Shown here in pieces: positions 26,759 through 35,341 of a DNA stretch of 64,000 nt. The DNA is from Gemmatimonadota bacterium. Lineage in GTDB: Bacteria > Gemmatimonadota > Gemmatimonadetes > Gemmatimonadales > GWC2-71-9. The translations under genes were made by a program, and so were the position numbers. The notes beneath the pieces are model-generated. The model made no database searches, had not been told where the DNA came from, and saw only the letters and a program-made list of their open reading frames with translations. How positions within the stretch are numbered: the stretch's first letter is position 1; every line of letters begins with the position of its first letter. The stretch is taken from assembly GCA_003222115.1 (NCBI GenBank), contig QHUL01000050.1, positions 143,086 to 207,085 of the forward strand, read 5' to 3'.

Positions 26759-26807
26759 TGTAAGGATTAGTGACGTATTATGTCACAATTTACCATAATG
26801 ACGAAAA
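26749..26807. promoter_or_regulatory. AT-rich inverted-repeat operator/promoter region of satD
   Basis: TTTTCGTCATT at 26749-26759 (covering the satD start codon at 26756-26758) pairs perfectly with AATGACGAAAA at 26797-26807. Between them lies a smaller palindrome, TGAC-n7-GTCA, at 26771-26785. A TTGACA hexamer on the minus strand (26808-26813) lies just outside. This is the most A/T-rich stretch of the region. It suggests repression by a dimer, possibly SatD itself. Confidence 0.5.
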
Positions 26808-26810
26808 CTG

Positions 26811-27461
26811 TCAACCGCGCCCCGTGCCGAACAGCCGGTCCCCCGCGTCGCCCAGGCCGGGGAGGATGTAGCCGCGCGCATTGAGCTGCCGGTCGAGCGC
26901 CGCGGCGTACACCGGGACCTCGGCGTGGGCCGCGAGCATCTTGCGCACGCCCTCCGGGGCGGCGACGAGACAGAGGAAGCGGATGCGCTGGGCGCCGGCC
27001 TTCTTGAGGGCGCCGACCGCGGCCACGGCCGACCCGCCAGTCGCAAGCATGGGGTCGAGCACGAAGAAGGCCCGGTCGTGCTCCCCCGCCGGGATCTTGA
27101 AGTAGTAGTCCACCGGCTGGAGCGAGTCGTGGTCGCGGTACAACCCGATGTGGCCGACGCGCGCAGACGGGATGAGTTGCGAGATCCCTTCGACCATGCC
27201 GAGCCCCGCCCGCAGGATGGGCACGAGCGTGAGCTTCTTGCCCGCGACCTGGACGCCGCGCATCGGCTCGAGCGGCGTGTCGATCTCGACGGACTCGAGC
27301 GGCAGGTCCTGCGTCACCTCGTAAGCCATCAGCATCGCGATCTCGTTGACGAGCTGCTTGAAGTCGCGCGTGCTGGTGCGCCGGTCGCGCAGGATGGTGA
27401 GCTTGTGCTGGATCAAGGGGTGAGCCAGCACGGTGAGATTGGGGAAGTCGGGGTGCGGCAT
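26811..27461 (-). CDS. upp: Uracil phosphoribosyltransferase
   Basis: A 216-residue type I PRTase converting uracil and PRPP to UMP in pyrimidine salvage. The PRPP loop [13 protein letters not shown] lies at about 128-140, and the uracil-binding [17 protein letters not shown] closes the protein. The start [20 protein letters not shown] is the usual N-terminus, so the ATG at 27459-27461 was chosen over one seven codons upstream. The last codon is 52 bases before the satD start, leaving only the AT-rich operator region between them. Confidence 0.96.
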   Translation of the reverse strand: MPHPDFPNLTVLAHPLIQHKLTILRDRRTSTRDFKQLVNEIAMLMAYEVTQDLPLESVEIDTPLEPMRGVQVAGKKLTLVPILRAGLGMVEGISQLIPSARVGHIGLYRDHDSLQPVDYYFKIPAGEHDRAFFVLDPMLATGGSAVAAVGALKKAGAQRIRFLCLVAAPEGVRKMLAAHAEVPVYAAALDRQLNARGYILPGLGDAGDRLFGTGRG

Positions 27462-27850
27462 GCGCGAGAAGCTACGTCGCACTATGCCACGACGCCACGC
27501 TCGGGGACTACAGATCGACCGGGAGCGTTACGATGCGGCAGACCTTCTGGAGCCGAAGCGCAGCACGGTCCCGTCCGCAAGCTCGAGCGCCGGCTTCACG
27601 CGCGCGTTGATCTGGTCGCCCCGCTCGGTCGAGGCAGGGTTCGTGACGCGGCTTGAGGCGTTGCCACCCAGATACACTTCTGTGGTCGCGGCGCTCTCGG
27701 AGGACGCATCGGATCGCTGGCTCCGGCCACGCCTAGAGGCCGATTTCGGCCAAGCGCTGCTGAATCAGCACGTTGCGTCGCTGCCCGTCTCCGGCGGGAC
27801 GGCATTGGCCTTGCCGCGAGGAACTCACGACTCGGCAGCGGGAGGGTGCC
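27462..27850. other. Gene-free stretch with short coding-like relics
   Basis: No intact gene is visible in these 389 bases. On the minus strand two short coding-like pieces end at TAA 27528-27530 (tail TEVYLGGNASSRVTNPAS, then KPALELADGTVLRFG) and at TAG 27733-27735 (tail NVLIQQRLAEIGL), in different frames. They look like decayed gene ends. The stretch borders the atypical segment that begins at 27851. Confidence 0.35.
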
Positions 27851-29125
27851 ATGCAGGACAGTGATGCATCTTGTCACGTTGCGATCATCGGCGCGGGGCC
27901 GTACGGGTTGGCTGCTGCCGCACATCTCCGCGCCAGGAAGGTCGAGACTCGGATCTTCGGCGAGCCGATGGAGTTCTGGAAGCGGAACATGCCGCGGGGC
28001 ATGTTCCTGCGATCCAGCCCGAACGCTTCGAATCTAGATGATCCCGATGGCCTCCTAGGACTCGATCGCTACCGTGCCCTGCATGGGGTCCCGCACACCA
28101 GGCCCCTGCCGCTCGAAGACTTCGTACGCTACGGGCTTTGGTTCCAGCAGCGGGCGGCACCCGACGTCGACCGGCGCCGGGTTACCTTCCTGGCGGAGCG
28201 CGCCGGGGGGTTCCATGTGCGTCTGGAGGACGGGGAGGAGTTCCCCGCGCGGCGGGTAGTGGTGGCCACGGGTATTGGCCCATTCGCCCGGCGCCCTGGG
28301 CAGTTTGCCGGGCTGCCGGCATCATTGGTTTCGCATTCGGTCGACCACGGCGATCTGCGCCAGTTCGCCGGCCAGCGGCTAGTGGTGGTAGGCGCCGGGC
28401 AGAGCGCGCTCGAGTCGGCAGCTCTGCTTCACGAGGCCGGTGCGGAGGTCGAGGTTGTGGCGCGGGCCCCCCGCATTGCTTGGCTCGTGGACGCACCGCA
28501 GCGGGTCTCGGTCGTGGGTGCGGCCCGGCAGTTTTTTAGCCCCATCGTCCGTCCCCCGTTTGATATCATGGGCCCACGCATCGTGAGCTGGCTGATCGCG
28601 TGGCCTCGGGTATTTCGAAGGTCGCCGAGGGCACTTCAGGATTTCCTCACGGCCCGGGCCGTTCGCCCGGCCGCTGCGGGCTGGCTGGTTCCACGCCTGG
28701 CCTCCGTGCGCATCACCACGGGCTGTACCATTGCCGCGGCGACTCCGACCGGCTCGCAGCTCCGGCTGCGGCTTGGCGACGGCACCGAACGGCTGGTGGA
28801 TCATATGCTCCTCGCGACGGGGTATCGCGTGGACGCCAGTGGGTACTCGTTTCTGGCGCCTACCCTGCGCCAGGCCTTGCGCACACACGATGGGTATCCC
28901 GAGCTCGGCGTGGGGTTCGAATCGTCGGTGCCGGGCCTCCATTTCTTAGGGACGGCTGCCGCCGATACGTTCGGCCCTCTCTGTCGTTTTGTGGTCGGAA
29001 CCAGGTACGCCGGGCGCGCGCTCGCGGGGTACATCACCGGTCTTGGCGGGAACGGTCACGCTCGCGCCGCGCTGCCAAGGGCAGACGGCCTTCTCGCCGC
29101 ACGGAACGGATCCCCCGGTGCGTAG
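27851..29125 (+). CDS. FAD-dependent oxidoreductase (flavin monooxygenase/thioredoxin-reductase-like)
   Basis: A 424-residue flavoprotein. The FAD Rossmann motif VAIIGAGPYGLAAAAHL is at residues 10-26, and a second dinucleotide motif LVVVGAGQSALESAALL lies near residue 178. Between them are WKRNMPRGMFLRS (about 42) and a C-terminal HMLLATGYRVD motif (about 318), the ATG-type FAD/NAD(P) signature. This fits NAD(P)H-using hydroxylases or oxidoreductases; the substrate is unknown. GGGAGG precedes the ATG. It overlaps the next gene, an ATP-grasp enzyme, by 8 bases, so the two probably modify one compound. Confidence 0.82.
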   Translation: MQDSDASCHVAIIGAGPYGLAAAAHLRARKVETRIFGEPMEFWKRNMPRGMFLRSSPNASNLDDPDGLLGLDRYRALHGVPHTRPLPLEDFVRYGLWFQQRAAPDVDRRRVTFLAERAGGFHVRLEDGEEFPARRVVVATGIGPFARRPGQFAGLPASLVSHSVDHGDLRQFAGQRLVVVGAGQSALESAALLHEAGAEVEVVARAPRIAWLVDAPQRVSVVGAARQFFSPIVRPPFDIMGPRIVSWLIAWPRVFRRSPRALQDFLTARAVRPAAAGWLVPRLASVRITTGCTIAAATPTGSQLRLRLGDGTERLVDHMLLATGYRVDASGYSFLAPTLRQALRTHDGYPELGVGFESSVPGLHFLGTAAADTFGPLCRFVVGTRYAGRALAGYITGLGGNGHARAALPRADGLLAARNGSPGA

Positions 29126-30380
29126 ACCGTGGGCGGTCGTTCTCAGCTCGGACGCCATCGGTCTGGGGGCGGTCCGCAGCTTGGCCGCCGGAGGGGTCCC
29201 CACAATCGTCGTCGCGCTCGACCCGTGGGAACCCGTCCGCTTCTCCCGGTACGGCCACAAACTCCTCGTCCCCAAGTCGCACGACGTGGAGGCCGCGATC
29301 TTGAATGTGCTGTGGGGCATCAATCGCGAACTCCGGCCGATTCTCATTCCGACGTCGGATCATCTCGCGCATTTCGTGGCGAAACACCGGGCCCAACTGG
29401 AGGAGCGCTTCCGGTGCTGCATCCCCCCGGATGCCGCCATGAACGTAGCACTGGACAAGGCCAGAGACACGCATCTCCTGGAGGGAACCAAGATCCCGTT
29501 CCCCAAGACCCTTCGGGTGTTGCCAGCATCACCCGCCGAGCTGCTCCGACACTTGAGTCTGCCGCTAATCGTGAAACCGCGCACGCACTGGGATAAGGAG
29601 GGGTTGGGGTGGAGGAACGTAGTCATCCGCAGTCTCGCCGACGCCGATGAGTTCTACCGCACGAGCACCGGGGTATTCAGCCGCGTGATCGCGCAGGAGC
29701 TGATTCCCGGGCCTGATGAGGCGCTCTGGGAATGCATCTGCTTGTTCGACGCCGGCAGTGAGATCGTCCGCGCGTTCACCTTCCGCAAGCTCTCGACGAT
29801 GCCGGCCCACTACGGGGCCACCAGCCGCGCCAGGAGCGAGCGCAACGACGCCCTCATGGATCTCGCCGCCGCGGTCGGAAGGCGGTTCGGCTACGCGGGC
29901 ATCGCCGACATCGACGTGAAGTACGATGCTCGCGACGGGCGATACAAGTATCTGGAGCTCAACCCGCGGCTGGGGTTGTGCCACCACTTCGGCACCCGGT
30001 GCGGCGTGAATCTGACGCTCGACGCCTATCGCCTGGCCTGCGGCGACGAGCTACCGGCGCATGGGCCGCAGATCGAGGGACGGACGTTCCTAGCGGTGCT
30101 TGAGGAAATCGGCGGCAGGTTGCACGACGGTGACTCCGTGCTGCGCGTGCTGCGTGACCTGGTCCTCAACCTCGTGCGCCGGCCGGTCGGGCCGTACTTC
30201 GCCTGGGACGACATCTGGCCCGGGCCCTCGGCGGCTGGTCGCATCTTTTACCGGTTGCTGGCCAAGGCGTGGCGCGGGCAGCTTGGCGCTGTGTTCACCA
30301 AGGAGTACGACCAGAAGGGGCAAACACGAGACAAACAACGGCAAACATTAGCACTCCCACCGCACCACTCAGCCCGCTAA
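29118..30380 (+). CDS. ATP-grasp carboxylate ligase, D-aspartate-ligase-like
   Basis: A 420-residue protein starting at GTG 29118-29120 (VRRPWAVVLSSDAIGLGAVR), inside the end of the oxidoreductase gene. It has an N-terminal pre-grasp domain and the ATP-grasp core. LPLIVKPRTHWDKEGLGW lies at about residue 150 and YKYLELNPRLGLCHHFGT at about 277, with the Mg-binding Glu and Asn. Such enzymes join a carboxylate to an amine. Pairing with an FAD enzyme suggests a small biosynthetic cassette. The upstream in-frame extension lies in the oxidoreductase and was rejected as start. Confidence 0.75.
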   Translation: MRRPWAVVLSSDAIGLGAVRSLAAGGVPTIVVALDPWEPVRFSRYGHKLLVPKSHDVEAAILNVLWGINRELRPILIPTSDHLAHFVAKHRAQLEERFRCCIPPDAAMNVALDKARDTHLLEGTKIPFPKTLRVLPASPAELLRHLSLPLIVKPRTHWDKEGLGWRNVVIRSLADADEFYRTSTGVFSRVIAQELIPGPDEALWECICLFDAGSEIVRAFTFRKLSTMPAHYGATSRARSERNDALMDLAAAVGRRFGYAGIADIDVKYDARDGRYKYLELNPRLGLCHHFGTRCGVNLTLDAYRLACGDELPAHGPQIEGRTFLAVLEEIGGRLHDGDSVLRVLRDLVLNLVRRPVGPYFAWDDIWPGPSAAGRIFYRLLAKAWRGQLGAVFTKEYDQKGQTRDKQRQTLALPPHHSAR

Positions 30381-30401
30381 GTTGTTCTCCTGCATAGGTT
30401 C

Positions 30402-30474
<73 letters not shown>

Positions 30475-30567
30475 CTTGCACCGCAACGACTTAGCGCCAG
30501 CGCGGCGCGCCAGCTATGTCAATGGTATGGCAAACCGGATTCCGAATCGCGCCGGGGAGACCATGCC

Positions 30568-31542
30568 GTGATCAAGATCGGGGCGGTCGTAGCGACGAAG
30601 GGGCCCGCGGGTCTACTCGGGAAGTCCTTCCTAATGGCGATTCAGCTGGCAAAGGAAGATTTGAAGAACACGAAGGATCGGTATGAGCTCGCTATCGAAG
30701 AGGTCCCGAGTCCCGACAAGGCCGAACCCGCCATTCAAAAGCTGATCAACGTCGAGAAGGTCGACGCCCTCATCGTCGGCCTGTCTATGTCTGGGCAGAT
30801 CGTCAAGCCGTACGCCACCGCTGCCAAGATTCCTTTGTTCTGCATTTGCTCGGTCAGTGGCGTTGGCGATGAGCTATACACGTTCACGACTATGCCGCTC
30901 GCCGAAGACGAAGCGGCCCAATGGGTCGCCGAAGCGAAACGAAGAGGGATCAAGAGAATTGCCCGGCTGACCCAAGACTATCCGAGCATTGACAACCACG
31001 TGCGGGCGTTGAAAGGAGAGGCCACCCCGGCGGGCATCATCTTCGTGTACGAAGACCGGTTTGACGCCGCGACGACGGATTTCAGGTCCCGGATTGAGGC
31101 CGCGAAGCGAACGTCTCCGGATGTCTATTTCGCGGAGGCGTTCAACCCCGCGCTGGACATCCTCGGTCAACAGCTCCGGGATGCCGGCGTCAGAAGCCTG
31201 GCATCAGTGGTCGCCTTCTCGGTCAGCGACAAGCCAGAGTTGTTCGAGGGCGGCTGGTATACCGACAGCTATGTCAGTCCAGCGTTCAAGGCGCGCCTCG
31301 ACAAGCGATACCCCTCAATCCGGCTAGCCACGCATATGATGCCCTACGCGTACGACTCGTTCAACATGTTGGTCCAAGGCTTCGAGAGCGGGGAAGGCGT
31401 CCTGCCTCATGTCCGACGTATGACGGAGTATGCCGGCACAGCCGGCAAGATCACTAAGCAGGCGGGGACCGGGAACTTCCGCTCCGCACCGGCGGTGTGG
31501 GTGATCAAGAACGGCAAACCGACGCTGGCCGAACAATCATAG
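30568..31542 (+). CDS. Branched-chain-amino-acid-type ABC substrate-binding protein lacking a signal peptide
   Basis: A 324-residue type I periplasmic-binding fold (Peripla_BP_6/LivJ-like): KIGAVVATKGPAGLLGKSF at the start, VDALIVGLSMSGQ near 65, IPLFCICSVSGVGDELYTF near 85, and SPDVYFAEAFNPALDILGQQL near 180. Start is GTG 30568-30570 with GGGGAGA 7 bases ahead. Normally such a protein carries an N-terminal secretion or lipid-anchor signal; none is encoded here and no ABC permease is nearby. The gene may be truncated at its 5' end, or the protein may be cytoplasmic. Base composition is clearly lower in GC than neighbours. Confidence 0.75.
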   Translation: MIKIGAVVATKGPAGLLGKSFLMAIQLAKEDLKNTKDRYELAIEEVPSPDKAEPAIQKLINVEKVDALIVGLSMSGQIVKPYATAAKIPLFCICSVSGVGDELYTFTTMPLAEDEAAQWVAEAKRRGIKRIARLTQDYPSIDNHVRALKGEATPAGIIFVYEDRFDAATTDFRSRIEAAKRTSPDVYFAEAFNPALDILGQQLRDAGVRSLASVVAFSVSDKPELFEGGWYTDSYVSPAFKARLDKRYPSIRLATHMMPYAYDSFNMLVQGFESGEGVLPHVRRMTEYAGTAGKITKQAGTGNFRSAPAVWVIKNGKPTLAEQS

Positions 31543-31549
31543 TGACCCC

Positions 31550-31654
31550 ATGGGCGGGAGGATCAAGTTCGAGAAGGTGCAGTACCGGCGCCTGAACGCG
31601 CGGCAGAAGGGTCCTGTGGCAGCGGAGCTGGCGGCGGAGTCGCGGAGGCGGTAG
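31550..31654 (+). pseudogene. 34-codon fragment, possible truncated conserved protein
   Basis: An ATG at 31550-31552 opens 34 codons starting MGGRIKFEKVQYRRLNARQK. From memory this beginning resembles a small conserved family in which FE-V-YR-LN-RQKE is followed by about 100 more residues. Here the match stops after about 20 residues and the frame ends in TAG just before the TMEM175-like gene. A decayed gene start is the best reading, with low certainty. Confidence 0.3.
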
Positions 31655-31662
31655 TAGAAGGA

Positions 31663-32283
31663 ATGACCACGAGCCGGTTGGAGACGTTCGCGGACGGCGT
31701 GTTCGCTATCGCCGCGACGCTTCTCATCCTCAACGTGGACGCCCAGGTCGGCGCGGCGCATACCGACCTGGGCGCCCGGCTGCTGCACATCTGGCCGTCC
31801 TACGTCGCTTACGCGGTCAGCTTCCTCACGATCGGGATCATCTGGGTGAACCACCACACGGTCATGACCCAGGTGGCGCGCGCCGATCGCACGTTCCTCT
31901 TCCTGACGGTCATCTTTCTGCTGTGCGTCGCGTTCATCCCGTTCCCGACGCGCCTCGTCGCGGAGCACGTCCGCGACGAGGGCGCTCGCGCGGCCGCCCT
32001 CACCTACGGGATCACGCTCACGGTGACGGCGGTGATGTTCCAGGCGCTCTGGCTCTACGCGGCGCTCGGCCGGCGGCTGCTTCGAGGCGACGCCGATGAG
32101 CGGCTGGTCCGGGGAATCACGCGGAGCTACCTCCCCGGCCCGTTCATCTACCTCGGGGCCACCCTGATTGCGCTCGTGAGTCCGACCGCGAGCGTCGTGC
32201 TGTTTGGCGCGATCGCGCTGTTTTACGTGGCCGAGAGCTCGCTGTTCGGCGGGGCTAGGGGGCGCGGTGCTCGATCAGGTTGA
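31663..32283 (+). CDS. TMEM175-family potassium channel-like protein
   Basis: A 206-residue protein with about six membrane segments. The first helix carries the TMEM175 signature R-x3-F-x-DGVFAIA (RLETFADGVFAIAATLL, residues 5-21). The next segments include IWPSYVAYAVSFLTIGIIWVNHH, split over helix 2, whose terminal NHH is also family-typical. Bacterial TMEM175 proteins are potassium-permeable channels lacking the usual selectivity filter. Its 3' end overlaps the convergent small gene by 29 bases. Confidence 0.88.
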   Translation: MTTSRLETFADGVFAIAATLLILNVDAQVGAAHTDLGARLLHIWPSYVAYAVSFLTIGIIWVNHHTVMTQVARADRTFLFLTVIFLLCVAFIPFPTRLVAEHVRDEGARAAALTYGITLTVTAVMFQALWLYAALGRRLLRGDADERLVRGITRSYLPGPFIYLGATLIALVSPTASVVLFGAIALFYVAESSLFGGARGRGARSG

Positions 32284-32560
32284 GCGCGAGTCGCAGTCGC
32301 TGCACGGCGGCGTCCAGGCCGCCCGCGCCCGGCGGGGGTAGCAGCTGGAGCGCGTTGCGGATGTGCTCGGCGGCGGTCTCGACCGACGCCCGCCGGACGC
32401 CGCGCCAGCGGCGCTCCAGCGTGCTGCGCTGTTCGCTACCGCGCCGTCGATCGACCACCCGGCGCTGCTCCGCCGAAACCGTGGCGATCTCCTCGCGGCG
32501 GGGGACCGCGCGGCGATCACGCCCGCGGCGTCGATCGAGGAATAGACGGCGCTCGCGCAC
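32255..32560 (-). CDS. Small Arg-rich hypothetical protein
   Basis: A 101-residue protein. The first 55 residues are very rich in Arg/Asp (RRRGRDRRAVPRREE) and the C-terminus is a regular helical pair (SVETAAEHIRNALQLL, then LDAAVQRLRLALNLIEH). No signal peptide or family is recognised. It lies 31 bases after the response-regulator gene on the same strand, so it could be cotranscribed. The high-GC setting means a spurious frame cannot be excluded. Confidence 0.45.
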   Translation of the reverse strand: MRERRLFLDRRRGRDRRAVPRREEIATVSAEQRRVVDRRRGSEQRSTLERRWRGVRRASVETAAEHIRNALQLLPPPGAGGLDAAVQRLRLALNLIEHRAP

Positions 32561-32591
32561 GCCTTAATCTGCCTCGAATCGTATGCCGGCG

Positions 32592-33698
32592 CTACAGGGC
32601 GATGAGGCGTCCGATCGCGGCGAGCTTGTGCCGCGCCATGCCCAGGTTCGATCGCTCACGATCGAGCACCACGTAGAGGAAGAGGTTCTGATCCGGGCCG
32701 AGGAAGCGGATCAGGTGATACTGCTTCCCGAACGTGATCATCACGTCTTCGATCGTGTCCTTGAGGCCGAGCGCGGTCATCACGCGCAGTTTGGTGCGGA
32801 CGAGGTCGGCGGCCGCTGCTCCGGCGAGCTCCAGGTTCACCATCGGGCTGCCGCCCGCGCTGCCGAGGCTCAAGCCGCTCGCCGCGTCGATGAGGGCGAT
32901 CCCGAGCGCACCGTCCATTGTCAGCGCCTCCGCCAGCGCCGCCTGGACTTCGGACTTGCGGGTCTCCACTGGCGTGGCCGCTTCCTGGTGTGTGTTTCCC
33001 TGCTCGCGAGCCGGTGCCGCCGGGCTGCTTTCGTCGAGCAGCCGGGCCGCCTCCATCAGGATATGCTGCAAGGATTCCTTGATCGTGCGTTCGCGCGGCG
33101 TGCGCTTGTAGAAGATCTCGAGCTTGGGATCGGTCCAGCGGACGATCTCGTACACGGCCGCGGGTCCGTGCGCGAGGCGAGTCTCGGCGTGCGCGGGGCG
33201 CCCGTGGTCGAAGTAGATGCGCCCCTCTTCTCCCGCCGCGCGCACGACGATGAGCCCGGTCTTTTGCTCCACCTCGATGAGCTGCAGGAATCCGAACAGC
33301 GTGATCCCCGCCATCCGCCCCACGGTCGCCGGGCTGAGCGACCGCTGCAGCTCGTCGGCCAGAAAGGAAATGTCGATCGGCTTGGTGAACGTCGCGGCGA
33401 TGCCGTACTGCTGCAGCCGCTCCCGCAGGTCCGCGGTGATCCGGTGTCCCGTCATCACGGCCACCGGGAGCCCGGCGCCGCGCTGCAGCAGATGGCCGAG
33501 CAGCGTGAGGCCGTCCATCACGGGCATCTGCAGGTCCGTGAGGATGGCGTCCACCTGCTGGCCGTCGAGCAGCTCGAGCGCGTGCTGTCCGTTCTCGGCC
33601 GGGAGCACGGCAAAGACGCCGCTGCGGTTCAGCGCCCGGGCGAGGGACAGTCGGACGAACTCGTCGTCCTCGACGAGCAGCAGGCTGGTCGTGGTCAT
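32592..33698 (-). CDS. Response regulator with DUF4388 and Roadblock domains
   Basis: A 368-residue protein. The receiver domain (1-115) has SLLLVEDDEF (acidic pocket), phospho-acceptor Asp in DAILTDLQMPVMDG near 52, and the Lys in TFTKPID near 102. Residues about 128-235 resemble DUF4388 (ITLFGFLQLIEVEQKTGLIVV). Residues about 255-368 are Roadblock/LC7-like (ALTMDGALGIALIDAASGLSLG). DUF4388 and Roadblock domains are common in regulators of gliding or polarity and of small GTPases. There is no DNA-binding domain. The start at 33696-33698 faces away from the alkyltransferase-kinase gene 122 bases upstream. Confidence 0.82.
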   Translation of the reverse strand: MTTTSLLLVEDDEFVRLSLARALNRSGVFAVLPAENGQHALELLDGQQVDAILTDLQMPVMDGLTLLGHLLQRGAGLPVAVMTGHRITADLRERLQQYGIAATFTKPIDISFLADELQRSLSPATVGRMAGITLFGFLQLIEVEQKTGLIVVRAAGEEGRIYFDHGRPAHAETRLAHGPAAVYEIVRWTDPKLEIFYKRTPRERTIKESLQHILMEAARLLDESSPAAPAREQGNTHQEAATPVETRKSEVQAALAEALTMDGALGIALIDAASGLSLGSAGGSPMVNLELAGAAAADLVRTKLRVMTALGLKDTIEDVMITFGKQYHLIRFLGPDQNLFLYVVLDRERSNLGMARHKLAAIGRLIAL

Positions 33699-33820
33699 GG
33701 CTGGGTGCGGCATCACCATAGGGAAGCCCTGAAAGGCCCGCAAGGTCGCGGGAGTTTGGCCGCCCAAATCGGATAGCGCCGCGCCCCGGCGTCGCCCCAT
33801 CTTGCGGTCGGGAGGTCACC

Positions 33821-35329
33821 ATGATCGCACTCAAGAGAACCACGCCGAACCGCCGCGTCGCGGTGGCGCGCCGGGCCCGGGCGCACACCAGGCGGGAAGC
33901 CACCGCCGGGCCTCACTCCGTCGCCTACACGATCGTCGACTCGCCGGTCGGCCGGCTGCTCGTCGCCGCCACCGAGCGCGGCATCTGCAGCGTCAAACTG
34001 GGCGACTCGGATGCCGCGCTCGTGGCGGCGCTGCGCCGCGAATTCCCGGAAGCCGGGCCAGGCGCGCCGGGGCCGCTCAAGGAATGGATCGAAGCCCTGC
34101 TCGCGCATCTCACGGGCGCGCAGCCCCGCCTCGAGCTGCCCGTGGACGTGCGCGGCACACCGTTCCAACAGCGCGTATGGGACGCGCTGCGGGTGATCCC
34201 GATCGGCTCGACCCGGAGCTATGGGGACGTGGCCCGCGCGATCGGCCAGCCGCGCGCGGTGCGCGCGGTCGCTCAAGCGTGCGCCAGGAACCCGGTCGCT
34301 CTCGTCGTTCCCTGCCACCGCGTGGTGCGGCAGAGCGGCGACCTGGGCGGCTATCGCTGGGGTGTGGAGCGCAAAGCGCTGCTGCTCGAGGGCGAGCGCG
34401 CCGTGGTGCTCGGGGCCGAGCGCGGCGTCCTCGCGGCCTTCCTCGCCACGCTCGGCGGCTCCCGCAGGACGGTCGCCCCGGGCCCCGGCGGCCACACGCC
34501 GCTCTTCGCACCGGGACAGCTGGTGGCCGGGCGCTACGAGATCGACGACCTCATCGGGTCGGGTGGCATGGGGGTGGTGTACCGGGCCCGCGACCGGGAG
34601 CTCGACGAAGTGGTCGCCCTCAAGGCGCTCCGGCCGGACCGGACGACGGCCGATCCGCACGCCGTGGAGCGGTTCCGTCGCGAGCTGCGGCTGGCGCGCC
34701 GCGTGTCTCATCCCAACGTGGTCCGCACCCACGACATTGGTGACGCCTCGGGATATCGCTTCATCACGATGGAGCACGTGGAGGGCCGCTCGCTCGCCGA
34801 CGTGCTCGAGCGGGCCGGCCGCCTGCCCACGGCGGTGACCGTGGCGCTCGCGAAGCAGCTCTCGCGGGCGCTCGCGAGCGTCCATGCGCTCGGCATCATC
34901 CATCGGGACCTGAAGCCGCAGAACGTGCTGCTGACACCGCAGGGCGAGGTGAAGCTCACGGACTTCGGCGTCGCCGAGCTCGTTGCCGCGAGGCCCGCAG
35001 CGGCGGACCGAGGGATCGGGACTCCACCCTACATGGCGCCCGAGCAGTTGCTGGGCGAATCGCTCGACTGCCGAGTAGACGTCTACGCGCTGGGCGTGCT
35101 GCTGTACGAGTGCCTGACCGGCCGGCTCCCGTTCGACGGGGCGACGCCCGCCGCCCTGGTGGCGCGAGCGCTCGACGGCGGCCCGCGACCTCCACGTGAG
35201 CTCGCGCCGGGTACGCCCGAACGTCTGTCCCAACTGGTGGTGAGCGCGCTGGCGTCCGAGCGGGAGGATCGGCCGGGGAGCGCGACGGAGCTGCACGACC
35301 AGTTAGCCGAGTCAGAGGCCGCCGCATAG
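33821..35329 (+). CDS. Fusion of O6-alkylguanine-DNA alkyltransferase and Hanks-type Ser/Thr kinase
   Basis: A single 502-codon frame. Residues about 33-190 are a complete MGMT/Ogt: GTPFQQRVWDALRVIPIGST (112-131, helix-turn-helix) and the suicide-cysteine motif PCHRV at 164-168 (Cys165), followed by LGGYRWG. After a 45-residue linker, residues about 239-495 form a protein kinase: GSGGMG 246-251, VALK Lys268, HRDLKPQN 361-368 with Asp363, DFG 381-383, and PYMAPE 403-408. All catalytic residues of both enzymes are present. No membrane segment or PASTA domain is seen. The architecture suggests a kinase controlled by DNA alkylation damage. Alternatively the two activities are only cotranslated. 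I know of no described protein with this domain order. Confidence 0.88.
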   Translation: MIALKRTTPNRRVAVARRARAHTRREATAGPHSVAYTIVDSPVGRLLVAATERGICSVKLGDSDAALVAALRREFPEAGPGAPGPLKEWIEALLAHLTGAQPRLELPVDVRGTPFQQRVWDALRVIPIGSTRSYGDVARAIGQPRAVRAVAQACARNPVALVVPCHRVVRQSGDLGGYRWGVERKALLLEGERAVVLGAERGVLAAFLATLGGSRRTVAPGPGGHTPLFAPGQLVAGRYEIDDLIGSGGMGVVYRARDRELDEVVALKALRPDRTTADPHAVERFRRELRLARRVSHPNVVRTHDIGDASGYRFITMEHVEGRSLADVLERAGRLPTAVTVALAKQLSRALASVHALGIIHRDLKPQNVLLTPQGEVKLTDFGVAELVAARPAAADRGIGTPPYMAPEQLLGESLDCRVDVYALGVLLYECLTGRLPFDGATPAALVARALDGGPRPPRELAPGTPERLSQLVVSALASEREDRPGSATELHDQLAESEAAA

Positions 35330-35341
35330 ACTTGAAGCTGT

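Noticed and set aside
33821-35329. Alkyltransferase-kinase fusion as a frameshift artefact
   Set aside because: The frame is open across the linker, codon use stays the same, and no stop or strong internal ribosome site separates the parts. A start at a GTG near 34530 cannot be fully excluded.
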